Positions 1 to 11,598 of a stretch of 64,000 bases of DNA are shown piece after piece (the first letter of the stretch is position 1; each line of letters starts with the position of its first letter). Location: contig CM075346.1 of the NCBI GenBank assembly GCA_037693485.1, positions 19,993,501-20,057,500 on the forward strand, written 5' to 3'. The notes under the pieces were generated by a model. That model was not told the DNA's origin and did not search any database. It saw only the letters and a list, made by a program, of their open reading frames with translations. This stretch comes from Kitagawia praeruptora. Lineage: Eukaryota > Streptophyta > Magnoliopsida > Apiales > Apiaceae. Made by a program: the position numbers and the translations under genes.

Positions 1-570
1 TGAAATGATGGTTTGTTATTCGGATATTAGCGTGTTATCAGTAGATGAAATGGTGGTTTATTTTGTATAGGCAAGATTTGAGGTGCGGGATTTGATTATC
101 TGTTTGAGTTTCTTACCATCTCAACTGATGGTCGGCTACAGTTTTCCTCCTATGATAAATACCTTCTTGGATTAGACAGCTACAGAAAATGCTCCAGTCA
201 TTTGACCTTTTTTATTTGATTATTTATTACTTTGTTATGATAAAAATGAATCCAGATTTAGCTGGTTGTTTTCTCTATATAGGTAGTTTCTATTATCTCT
301 GATGATTTTGTTGCCCAAGTGTTGGTTTTTAGCAAGCAATTGCGTTAAATAGTTTGTTTCTTCTTTTAGTAAAACATATTCTACAAAATCGTTCACATGT
401 TATCTTAGTGAAAGCTTTGTACTAGCTCTTGTCTGTTGGTTTTATCCGTTCAGCAGTCCCTCAACATTGTGATCGTTGGCCTATGTTATTAGCTGTATTT
501 AGAAAATAAAATAAATTTACATGGCAAGCATAAATCAAGTTCCCCAATCTTCACATATATGTATGTATAT
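1..570. other. unassigned AT-rich DNA
   Basis: No gene, repeat boundary or RNA gene is recognised here. The T-rich stretch running into TTTCTTTTCAG near 570 looks like the 3' end of an intron leading into the exon-like segment that follows. Confidence 0.4.
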
Positions 571-1550
571 TTCTTTTCAGGGGATTAAGAAGATTAAAGT
601 CTCAAACAGCGTCCTCTCTTCTTTCGACCATACGATCAGCAAGAGGAAAAGATTCTGGAAATAGACGGGACAGTGACTAGCCAACCTATTCTTCACCACT
701 TGGGAATATCTCCATGGCCTGGTTAGTCACTTTATTGTAAACTTGTGTTTAGCTCAGAAAGAATAGATGTAATGGTCAAAATTACCCAATCTACACATGA
801 AAGTGAAAATTCTCTTACTGAATCTACATTGCAGGACGAAACTGAGAGCTCGAGTTCGTTTGGTAACACTATATCAGGAGAAGAGAACGGTGATACTTTG
901 AGTGATTCTGAAGTTGTGTCAAAACTCAAAACTACATGACAATGGATTTGATGAAGAATGTCGAATGAGGTGTAATAATTGTGTCTACACTTACAGATGT
1001 TTCCAATATATTTGTGTTTGTTGAATCTCTTTTTTGACAATGGTAATGACTTGAAAATTTACCCAGCGAGGCCATGGTGTCGTACATAGACTGTTTGGTA
1101 TGGAATTGTGGATCCTCGTACATAGAAAATGTAAATGAGATCATCGACATAATGTGATACATCATCTAAAATTAAGTTTTATAAGAGCTACTTAGCAAAA
1201 AAAAAGTAGCTGCATCACCAGAAAACAAAGCAGGGTACGAGAAACAAACAAATAGTTTGCTATTATGCTATCTTGATAGTATTATTGCTGTATTTACTCA
1301 TTTCCGAGATTTATCTCATGATCAGATTATAAAAGTACATTGCATCTTTTTTTATGCAGGCTTGAAGAAAAATTGGTATCCTTGAAGAGAAAACTTTGGA
1401 GGTACAGAGTAAAGAATCAGAGGAAGGGCATCACAAACATACTTCAGTACACTTGCAAGGAGATAGTTCACAATTTTCAAATCCCAGAGGGCATCCTCGA
1501 GCACGGTATGGTATGTGGCATCAGGCATGGTTTATCAGACTGATTGGGCA
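571..1550 (+). pseudogene. exon-like gene fragments of unknown origin
   Basis: Three short protein-like stretches are flanked by splice-like signals. About 571-720 follows a TTTCTTTTCAG acceptor, ends at a G|GTTAGT-like donor and contains FFRPYDQQEEKILEIDG in one frame. About 834-990 follows TTGCAG and contains the acidic serine-rich DETESSSSFGNT, then NGFDEECRMR. About 1360-1550 follows TTATGCAG and reads LEEKLVSLKRK. The acidic SSSFG segment followed by a DGF..RMR-like segment vaguely recalls a plant family of unknown function, but I cannot name it. Frames do not join cleanly. It is either a captured gene fragment or a degraded host gene. Confidence 0.25.
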
Positions 1551-1904
1551 AATATTGGTATGGTTTAGTAGTAGTTCAAAACTGGATTATGCCAACAGAA
1601 GTTTTTGTTGAACTTGATACTCTATGGTAGTATTTAAATATAGGGTAAGAGTGATATTGTAACTCTTAACCCCATTTTGAATTTGTATTATGTACTCAGA
1701 TGTTGGTATTATGTAAAAAAGACTTTGGTTATCTTTTGTTTGTTGGTACCATTTTATTTTATCGATATTAAAAATGTAAATGTTGGTAGATATTTTGTGT
1801 TGATTGGTCAATTGCAATATATCAGCAAATTACATTCACAATTATGCAGTTGATCGAGATTTGCAGAAAGTTGTTGAATGTTCCAGATATGGTACATTAA
1901 AATC

Positions 1905-2269
1905 GAATGGCAGTAGTCGAATTTATAATTTAGACCGAAGGTAGTCGAATTTATAAATTTGACTGCAGGAAGTCGAATTTATAAATTCGACCGGAAGCAG
2001 TCGAATTTATAAACTCGATCAAAGATAGTCGAATTTATGAAGGCGGTCGAATTTATAAATTCGACTGGTCGAATTTGAGTAGTCGAATTTGAGCAGTCGA
2101 ATTTAGCCAGTCGAATTTGTTAAATTCGACTGATTTTTGTTAAATTCCACTAAGCTAGAATCGACTGCCATTTTGCGGTCGAATTTAGCTAAATTCGACT
2201 GGATCATGTCGAATTTAGCTAAATTCGACCGCAAAATGGCATTCGAATTTAGCTGAGATTCTAGTAGTG
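1905..2269. repeat. cluster of short palindromes with a CACTA-like terminus
   Basis: About ten copies of a TCGAATTTATAAATTCGA-like palindrome, and its variant TCGAATTTAGCTAAATTCGA, occur in both orientations. The last 122 bases (2148-2269) start CACTAAGCTAGAAT and end ATTCTAGTAGTG, and fold back on themselves through a shared GCCATTTTGCGGTCGAA block. This looks like the terminal and subterminal region of a small CACTA-type foldback element. No 3-bp TSD matches at the ends I marked (TTC versus CAT), so the boundaries are uncertain. Confidence 0.5.
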
Positions 2270-4445
2270 CATGAAGGAGAGGAAAATCGCAAGGTATAAG
2301 AGCCATGATGCTCATTATATTTGTTGCAGTTTGCTGCGAAGAAAGCATTGAAACCTGAGGTAGCAGTACCTTTAATAAGATTAGGTGCATTCTTTAGAGG
2401 TCTTTAGAGCAAATTAAGTAGTCGATTTGGATGACCTGAAGAGGCTAAACAGGAAATTGTTCAAATTCTATGACAATTTAAGATTATTTTTGGAGCAAAG
2501 TAATCAATTTTTGGATGACCTGAAGAGGCTACAATAGGAAATTGTGGAAATTCTTTGCAATTTGAGATGATTTTTCCACATGCTTTCTTTGACATTATGG
2601 TGCACTTGTCAGTTCATATATGCAGGGAAGTTGAATATGGTGGACTGGCGTATCTTCGATCCGTGTTTGCTATAGAGCTTTATTTAGGTAAACTGAAATC
2701 GTATGTTCGCAACAAAAGCAAACCTGAGGCATCCATTGCTGAAGGTTATCTTGTAGAAGAATGCTTGATTTTTTGTTCAAGATTCTTAAGTGGTGAAGGA
2801 GTATGAAGAAATACCAAGTATTCTGGTAAGTCTGAAAGTTATCCTCCATGGAATATCCTATTGGTACAAGGAGAAGTAAAGATGGAAAAACTATTCTTCT
2901 TAAGGATTCTTAATGGCTGACTTGCCATCGGTACATCCTATTCAACTACGGTAACAAAGAAATTGAGAGTTTAATTGAGTAAGTGTTCAAGTTCCGTTTT
3001 GATCGACTTTAGTCAGTATTTAAGATTAGAAAAATTCTTTTTAACCTATGTCTATTGCAAGGAACATCGAGTTTTAATTGACGGTCATGCAATATCAAAA
3101 AGATATAAACGAGAGAGAGCATATACTGAAGAATTTTGGAAGTGGTTAAAGGGAGAGGTCGGGAAAGAAGAAGGCATTTCAAGAGAATTAGAAGTTCATG
3201 CACTAGGCCCTAATCCAGTAGCAAAGAGGTTTACTGGATATGTTATAAACGGATACAATTCTATACAAGGTTTAGAGACGCTAAGTGTATAACACAAAAT
3301 AGTGGTGTATATCTTAGTGCCTTGACTATTAGCTTTTTAAGTTCAAAATATCATAATCCTTTGGTTGGTAAAGTCAATTACTACCGAGCAATTGAAGAAA
3401 TACTATAAATTGATTATTGAGAAGAATTTACAGTGGTTTTATTTAAGTGTAGTTGTTACTGATAGGCTAGAAATAGGAAAGGCCCAAACCAGAAACAAGC
3501 CCAATTTGTGATAATAGAAATAGCCCAGTCCAAGGTAGTGGGCCCGAACTCGGATAAGCATCACATGTGGAGGACATGTGACCGCCATCCTAGACTAGGG
3601 GATCCCAGACCCACGACACCTGGCACATGCGGAATTCCAGCTCAGCAAGCACTCCCACATTTGGTAGCCACTAGCACTAAATGCCAATGATTAGTGTGCC
3701 TCAATCATGCCTGGAATAACCCCGACACACTCTGGTCAACAGCTCCTCATCACCAGGGACACGTGTCCAACATCCTAGTAATTCAACAGTTCGTACCCCT
3801 GGATCCAACGGTTAGGGGTCAAGGTAACATTCCCCCAAACCCTATGCATAGGGCTATACATACCCCTATGAGATACTCGCTTATTGCTCATTATTACACA
3901 CCTACACACACTTATTGCTCTTGAGATACTCGCTTGATTATTATCTTCCAAAGCCAACTCTTACTCTTACACCGGAGGCACCTCGGGGCCAAACCCCCCC
4001 TACGGTGTTGTTTTGCAGATACCCCACAACAGCAACACCTCTTCCGAGCGGGAGTTGACGAGGAAGAACCCGATCAAGTTTCAGAGTTATCAGTTACCAC
4101 GAAGAGAAAGATTTGTATGGCCTGACTCTGGTTAATTTAAATGGATTGTGCAAGAATTCTATCCCTATGTTATGGCTTCACAAATACAACAAGTGTTTTA
4201 TGTAGAAGATCGACTGAGAAAGGGTACTACAACGTTATCAAGAAATTGCCAAGGGATTGGTGTGATGTTGAATGTGTAGATTTAAATGAATAAAATTTGA
4301 AAGATCCAGTTTTAGATCATATTCGTCGTGGTAATAGAATAGAAAATCAAGTTACCGATGTTCGTTAGTGTAGAGATGTTTTCCAATTAGAAAAATTTGA
4401 ATTTCATCTAACGAAGTTAAAAAGGCTGCTTAATTCTTATGCATC
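2270..4445 (+). pseudogene. CACTA (En/Spm) TNP2-type transposase, C-terminal remnant
   Basis: Broken translation products match the C-terminal part of plant CACTA transposases. A DUF4218-like segment includes ALKPEVAVPLIRLGAF near 2350, and at 2555-2806 FFDIMVHLSVHICREVEYGG and YLGKLKSYVRNKSKPEASIA. 2975-3292 contains RYKRERAYTEEFWKWLKGEV and GPNPVAKRFTGYVINGY. A DUF4216-like part covers about 3290-3459 and resumes at 4093-4445, with PRDWCDVECVD near 4250. Multiple stops and frameshifts make it non-functional. The catalytic N-terminal half is not visible in the window. The solo LTR at 3460-4092 interrupts it. The family assignment rests on recognised conserved blocks. Confidence 0.8.
3460..4092. 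mobile_element. 633-bp solo LTR in the CACTA relic
   Basis: The segment starts TGATAGGCTAG and ends GAGTTATCA, and is flanked by the 5-bp duplication GTTAC (3455-3459 and 4093-4097). Removing it restores a contiguous DUF4216-like reading across the junction. It has no coding capacity. The G/C-rich block at 3540-3700 differs in base composition from the surrounding relic. The terminal TG...CA with a 5-bp TSD is the hallmark of an LTR left by recombination between the two LTRs of a full element. Superfamily is not determined. Confidence 0.85.
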
Positions 4446-4730
4446 AAATATGTCTAAGTAACTGCATAATGCATTGAAATTATATTAAAGGACTATTTTG
4501 AGTTATCAAATTTGTCTAACTGCTTAGTACTACTTAATTATGCTTCTCTGCCTTTGATAATCACTTTAATCATTATATGCTTCTCTGCCTTTTAATCATT
4601 TTTATTGAAATCATTTTAATCTTTATATGCTTCATAGTGCATATTTTAATCATTTTCATTGTGCATATTTTGTAATGCTTATCTACTTTGTGTGCCGTAT
4701 TCTAAATTCAATTTCTTTGTTTTATCTAAG
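4446..4730. other. AT-rich spacer between CACTA gene relics
   Basis: No ORF. It carries several imprecise copies of a TATGCTTCTCTGCCTTT / TTAATCATTT phrase, probably non-coding sequence of the old CACTA element. Confidence 0.4.
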
Positions 4731-5660
4731 ATGGATGATTAAATCGTGAATGTCAGATTTCACCATAAGGGAAAATTTTAAGATACTACATATGTTGGTG
4801 AAGAAGAGACTATTATAGTCATCGATGCTGACTTGTTTTCCTTCCCGGTACTGATGGAGTATGTGAAGGATGACCTTGCACACACTTGAATCGGAGGAAT
4901 ATACACAAAAAATGACAAGGCATGTGAAGGGAAATTACTGACTACTGATGTTGAGTTGTCGAAACTGGTTAACGGAGCAAGAAATGGTGACCACCTAAAT
5001 TTTAATATCGACAACGTGGTCGATAATAGAATTGAGCCATTAAAGAAGCAACCACATGCGCTCGTAAGGCCAAGACAGAATCTATTTGCAGGTATGATAT
5101 TGTAATGTATTACTTTATTCTGTCATGTTATTGTAATCCATTTGTATATACACATAATGTTTTGCTTGTTTTAGTAATTAGGTCAGGTTTTAAAAACAAG
5201 TCAGATATCACTCGAAACATATTTTAGTAATTAGCTTGTTTAGTTTGTTATGTAATTACTATATTTTGTTGTATTAAAAAAATTTGTTTGATTGTATTGT
5301 TTGAGCTGTTTCACAAATAAAGCGGCAGTATATGACCACTCATGATCAACTACAACAGCAACAAAGAAACAAGAAGTCACCTGTACGTAATCTGTGATCC
5401 TAGAAAGTCGTCACGATTGAATAGACAATAATTCAAAAATCCACATGTGAGCATTCAACTGTGAATCGGAAGTCACCTGAAGTCACTAGTTGTAGGAAGT
5501 CAGCACCATTGAAAAATTAGCAAGAAGTCAATGATGCATCTGTGAATATGAACTCTAGAACTTCTAGAGGGAGATTAGATTGACATGATCCACCACGTGA
5601 AGATGAAATTACAGATGAAAATGAAATTCCAGTTAGAAGAATGCATTTCATCTCATCTTG
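4731..5660 (+). pseudogene. PB1-like-domain gene relic of the old CACTA element
   Basis: From the ATG at 4731 the frame reads NVRFHHKGKF, then a TYVGEEETIIVIDADLFSF-like segment and KLVNGARNGDHLNFNIDN, interrupted by three in-frame stops. The N-terminus resembles the PB1-like domain that begins many plant transposon-associated proteins. A donor-like AG|GTATGATA lies near 5091 and an acceptor-like ending near 5322. A second exon-like part (5323-5660) contains repeated KSP motifs (NKKSPVRN, NRKSPEV) and ends near IPVRRMHF. The 3.4-kb solo LTR begins 17 bases later, and related sequence probably resumes at 18330. Confidence 0.5.
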
Positions 5661-8018
5661 ATGTAATTTTTAAAATTGTGGCATCCCATAATCCGGGGTA
5701 CAGATTTGGGGCCACTAACCACAATCCACACAACACATACCTGGATATAAACATAATAAAATAATAAAATACCCCTGATCCAAGATCGCATACAGGTTAT
5801 GGTATGAAATAAACTATTAAATTACATTATTACAATCCAGTCTCCGAATAAAATGGTTATACAAATTGCTAACAAACTAAGTCCATCTGTTGAACTAGAT
5901 AACCAACCTCTAACAAAGCTCAAGTCACTACCCGACCAAGTCAACAACTCGAGCATCACCTCTCGCTATAGGAATAAGACTACTCATCTGTCCACAAGGT
6001 CCCCTCATCTCGTCTCTATAAACTGAGGAAATAAAACAATAATGCAAGAGTGAGCCAACAGTGCTCAACAAGTATAAATGTGTATAAATATCAAGAACAG
6101 TGATAAGTTCTGATCAACAAGAATAAACATCATAGGCTTCAAAGGAATCAGGCTTTAAAGCCATCCAAACTCAACGTATAGATTAGAATTTTATATATTT
6201 TAAAAAAACAATAAGGTTAGGCTGCTGATCAGTCACGCACTAACCCCAGGCAAACGCACACAGCAATGTCCTAATAATGGATCCACGGCACACATTGGCC
6301 TTATTAACTTCCGACCACGAATCTGGTCCGACCCCTTATGGTCCACATTTTAAAAACGTTCCAATTCTATATCAAACACACTAGGTGTCGGGACAATCGA
6401 CAACCTTTGCCAACCAAACAACTGGAAAACTCACGTTTCAGAGCAACAACTCATAATCCAAGAATGAAGGATTCAAGATCAACAAGTGTCGACAAGTTCG
6501 ACACAACAATTGGGTAATAATTAAAGAGTAACAAGCTCAACAGGGTATCGACGAGTTCGATACAATAAATGGGGTGTAAACGAATAATTAGTAACAATAA
6601 CAAGTATCAACAAGATCGATAGAAACAATTGGGGTGATAAATTTCATCATCAAAATAATTAAAGAATGATTTCACTTGAACAAGAAGTGAAAGGAAATAC
6701 TTACCTCAATACATGAAATTTCCATTTCCGTCACATTGACTCGTCATTCACTTTACATCAATCCATTCTTCTTTATACACTGGCCTCTGCTTGGCTATAC
6801 ATTCATCTTTCTTTTACAATTTGTCCGTCACTTTGCTATTATACTCATCAATTCCGACGATTCTTTCTTTCCTCTAGATTCCTTGTACACGTGCGCTGGC
6901 TCTCAGTCGGCCTCCTACTCGTACCCTATAGACATGTAAAATACTACTTCAGTACGCTTATAACCTTAACCGTCTAACTCTGCTCTACCCAAACGCGTCC
7001 TATACGCTTTACAACTTATCACATATACTCATACATATCATATTCTCGAAATATCGAAATAGTACAGTATAACAATATAAACCACAAAAGTACTTAGCAC
7101 GTATCATCAATATACTCTTATACCTTATAACCACATAGCACATTGGTTCACATATAGTTCTTGTCTGGTTACTGTAAAGATTAGAAAATAATTTTAAGAA
7201 AAATTTGGCAACACCTCCTTTATAATAGGACCTACCATGTCGGAATACAACCGACCCAAATCATCAATCATACCATTCTCTAACCAATCTCAATTCAATA
7301 CACATTATAGTAATTACAAATCATCTTAACATATACACTTTACATATTTTGGGAATTTTTCTATTTAACACATAACAATTTATAATATTAGAATTTACAC
7401 TACCATAACTGACCTTAATCATTTATATAACTCCTTCACACCAATACCATATAATTATTCAAACTTGACATGTCATACTCGAAAACAACCAAATTCGAAT
7501 TTAACATTTAGCATATAAGTTCGAAACAGATTTTTCACCAATCCTCAAACACGAACCAAAATCAAGCTAAACAAACTAATAGGTTAATTCACAGCTTAAC
7601 AACAAAATTCACCTATAACATTCTAATCCCAACTTTATATTCCAATCAATCACATTCTCACCAATTCAAATTATACAAGCATTTTAAAGTCTGAAATTTG
7701 AATGTTGAACCAGGTAAACTCTAAAGATTCAATATACCATACTCGACTAGCAATTAAAACTCAGATTCATACTATATATAGTAAAAATTCGAACATAACT
7801 AGCAAGAATCCGAAACCAATGCTCAAAACAAAAATCCTTCTATGATTTGAAATTCTCGAAACAAACTCCCACAACAATTTATACTCAAACAATTACAAAA
7901 ATCAAGTCAAATGGTTCATGACCCATACCACACATACGCTCGAACACACACACGCAGCCACACAAACTCAAACGACACACCCATATGCTCCCTATCCACA
8001 CACGCGTATACACCTCTG

Positions 8019-9632
8019 TGTTAGTATTGGTGCCCTAGAGGCAATGCAATACATTATATTTATGTTTGAGTGATTTTATATATTCAATATATATATATTT
8101 ATTATTGGCTTTATTTACTGCGAAATAAATAAAGTATAATAAATGTCCTTAGAATCTTGATACAAATTATATAGTTGCAAGTATGTGACTTGAACATGAG
8201 ATTATATAATGATCGTATCATATTCTTAAATGTCCCTAGCCGAGTATTATTATTAATTAGGACAATAATAATACACTGAGGCTAGTATGATAATTGACTG
8301 ATGACCACATCTCATTGGTCATAAGTATGAAGATACTAAAAGCAATGCATAGGTAACTGTACGAGTACAGGGTACTGGACAGACCCACAGTGAGATACAT
8401 CATGGTAAATAATAAATGTGTCATATGTAATCTCACAGTGATAATGGTGTAATGATCCTTAGACCTGAAGTCGTTATAATTCTACATGAGAATTAATATA
8501 TTTTGAATTCGTCAAAAGTTATCTTTAGCCGGATAATGATAAAGGTGAATATCGGATATATTATGAATCATGTGAGAAATATGAACGATCTAGATGGGAT
8601 TTAAATCTCCTGATAAAGGAGTGATATTATCGGCCTCTTGTTTGAGTGAGACTATGAAATGCATGGCCATGCTCAAATGTTGATTTGATTAAATAGTCTA
8701 CTCATCGATCAAGAAAATGAAGATTAAATTATGAAGAGGATGACACATTACATGCCTCGAGTTTAATCTATAATATCATGATTTAAAGGGATTATATTAC
8801 ATGAAACATTAGTCATAAAAGGTTGATTGAATCGTTGATTTAATTATTGTTTTATTGGGTAGCAATAATGTGTTACTAGACGCCGCTTATTGTTTATAAT
8901 TTTATTAAAGAATAAAATTATTGCCAATGAAATAATAACCTACAGGGTCACACACAAAGAATGTTTAAAAGGGAAATTAATTTATTTCATGAATTTAAAT
9001 TAATAATAATTTGAATTATGATTTTAAATTAATAATAAATAATAATTCGAATTTTATGAAATTAATTAAGTGAGACTTAATTAGTTAAAGATAAAATTTG
9101 AAAATGTATTTTCTTGACTTATTTGATTAATTAAGTATGACTTAATTAATTTATTTAAATAAATAAGATTTGTTTAAATAAAAAATGGCCTAATTGTTTA
9201 AGGCTCCATTTTACTTTATTTCTCTTTATAAGCCAAGAGTTGGCTAGTCATTTGGGGCAACCAAACTGAAATATTCAGTTCATACACTCTCAAGAGAAAT
9301 CAAATCAAGTCAAGAACACATCCGGTTATTTATTTTGGCTAGTACCAATTTCTGTGGCGAAATCGTTCGACGAATCAAGCAAGCATTCAAGTGTGGATAC
9401 CGGTGGAGGAGTTACACTTCTAGCTCTCAAGATCAACAAGTTTTTGCTCTCAAGATCAACAAGCTAGGATCTCCATTTGTCATCCATTGGAAAGCTTTAA
9501 CAAGGTACAATCTTGTTCTTGAGAATTTTAATACCATGATCATCAATTTTATACATGGATCCGGGACTTGGAATTCGTTTTTAATTGTTATTTACGTATT
9601 ATCCGCTGCGTTATTATGCCCGAATTCCAACA
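8019..9632 (+). repeat. copia-1 5' LTR
   Basis: Begins TGTTAGTATTGGTG and ends GAATTCCAACA, so it has the usual TG...CA ends. A TATA-like box lies near 9225. An imperfect duplication of TCTCAAGATCAACAAG lies in the R/U5 part near 9425-9465. The 109-codon open frame at 9335-9664 lies in the LTR, starts with TTG, and is not treated as a gene. Confidence 0.97.
9225..9232 (+). promoter_or_regulatory. TATA-like box, copia-1 5' LTR
   Basis: TTTATAAG at about 1.2 kb into the LTR, followed by a pyrimidine/CA-rich start region. It would drive full-length genomic RNA. The same box is at 16782-16789 in the 3' LTR. Confidence 0.55.
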
Positions 9633-9633
9633 A

Positions 9634-9645
9634 TGGTATCAGAGC
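9634..9645 (+). promoter_or_regulatory. copia-1 primer-binding site
   Basis: TGGTATCAGAGC, one base after the LTR end, is complementary to the 3' end of initiator methionine tRNA, the usual primer for plant copia elements. Confidence 0.93.
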
Positions 9646-11598
9646 TACATGTATAAAAGGATGATTTGGTGTTGTGTTCTTGAAAATGAATCATACATGA
9701 TTTTATGAATTTTGCCATGCTTCATTTTAACATACAAAAGATCATTTATAAATTGTTATAATTGTTTGTATGATGTTATAAAATTGTTATAACATGTTTT
9801 GGATGATGTAATATATGCTAGATATGTTAAACACATCATTAGAATGTATTTGGAATTGATTAAAACTGATCAGAACAGTCTGCATAAGTTTCTGGGAATT
9901 TCTGCAATTTCTGGAAAAATCTGGTATAATTGGCGTGTTGCGCATTCGTGTGTTGCGTGTCGAAGTTATTGAACAGGTATTGCGCATTCTTGGAATGCGC
10001 ATCAGCAGCAGGTAGCAGGCGTTGCGCATGATTGACATGCGTAACAGACTTGGCGGACAGAGTAGTCGACAGGCGCTGTTGTCTGTTGATGTTGATGATT
10101 AGTTTTAGATAATAATTCTATCTTTTTCTATTTTAATTTGCTTTTAGCTTTTACTTTAGAAAAAGAAAAACTTATTGGTTTTAATCATTAGATTCCTAAT
10201 GTTTATAATGATTAAAGTTTTAATAATTGAATATTTAAATTGTGAATTTATATATTATTATTAATTCAAAATTTTATTAATTAATTTAATTTCGAATTTT
10301 GTAATATATTTAAATTATGAATTTGAAAATTATTATTAATTCGAATTTTATTTTAATTAATGCTTTTAATAATTGAATATTTAAATTTCGAATTTAATAT
10401 TATTATTAAATGCAATTTTGATTAATTTTAATTTTTAAATTCGATTTTAATTATTAAAATTGATTTTTTTTAATTCCTTTTTAAATAATTAGGTATTTAA
10501 ATTAAGGAGTTAAATATTAATCGTTATATAATCGATGTGATCATGATTAATGGTATGTCTATAATTGTTATATGAGCATGGTGCATTGGTTATGGCCTAA
10601 AGACCCGTAGAATAAATGTTGTAATTTTATTTATGGTTTGTAATAATTAAATACGACTTGCATGTCGTTATTCTTGTAATTATTTATCTCGAATGCAACT
10701 CGAGTTCTTTTGTAATGTATTTCAAAACGAGCTTGGAGGCAATCAATGGAGGCTTTGGAAGCAATGAAGAATTTTGTAATAATTAGTTATTACAACCATA
10801 GATTGACCTTGATCTTTTCATTAGCTCGAAAAGATCGCATAGGATCGGGCCATAACCATCGCACGTTTAATTTTGCGTAACTGCACTTTACATATGATGC
10901 ATGGATATATTAGATATATGAATGGATGCATGGATGTATGGATATTTTAGAATGTATGTATTAGATACGACACATCTGCCATGTTTAAACAAGATAAAAT
11001 CTGTAACGATTTAAGATTTAAACAAACGATAAAGATCGTTAAATTTTTCTAAAAATCCCTTAAGAAATATTAAGTTAAACAGATGCTTTCCAATAAATAA
11101 CACTCATTAAATCCTAGATCATTGAGGAGTGGATTTGCCAAAGCAAGGGCTTCTCTTTTATCGTGGTGAGATGTGATTAAGTAAACAAGCTTACTTGAAT
11201 TGTTATTATTGGGTCCAACTTAAATAAGTCGTCATAATAGGATTATGAACTTAGAAGCATAGAGTTTAGTGAAATCTATTAGATAGATCGGAGCAATATG
11301 TTGTTCACTAAGCTATCCAAGAGTTATATACGATATAATTGACATAACGGTCTACCTAAATAATCATATTTAAGAGGAAAGCCAAAGCTGACTTAAAATA
11401 TGATGAAATATGGATCTTGGCTCACTAGGAAATGTTTTATGGGAATCATTTTCCGAATTGATAGTAAGGGCTATTAATTTGATAAAAATAGTGGGAGGTA
11501 TATTACGAATATGCTATAAATCAACTTGAACATAATTGGTTTTACGAAACATGCAAACTAACTCATTTTATGCGCTTTTACAAAATTTTAGATAATAA
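9646..11598 (+). other. copia-1 long untranslated leader
   Basis: Almost 2 kb of very AT-rich DNA between the primer site and the Gag start, with no convincing ORF. A G/C-richer island at 9935-10080 holds two stem-loops built on a TGCGCAT stem (see findings). This is where retroelement packaging or dimerisation signals normally lie. Confidence 0.75.

Noticed and set aside
6736..6939. A 67-codon hydrophobic frame in the 3.4-kb solo LTR
   Set aside because: No start context, homology or conservation evidence; expected by chance in AT/TC-rich DNA.
9335..9664. A 109-codon frame (and its 121-codon twin at 16892-17257) in the copia-1 LTRs
   Set aside because: It lies in LTR R/U5, begins with TTG, has no recognisable domain and is duplicated only because the LTR is duplicated.
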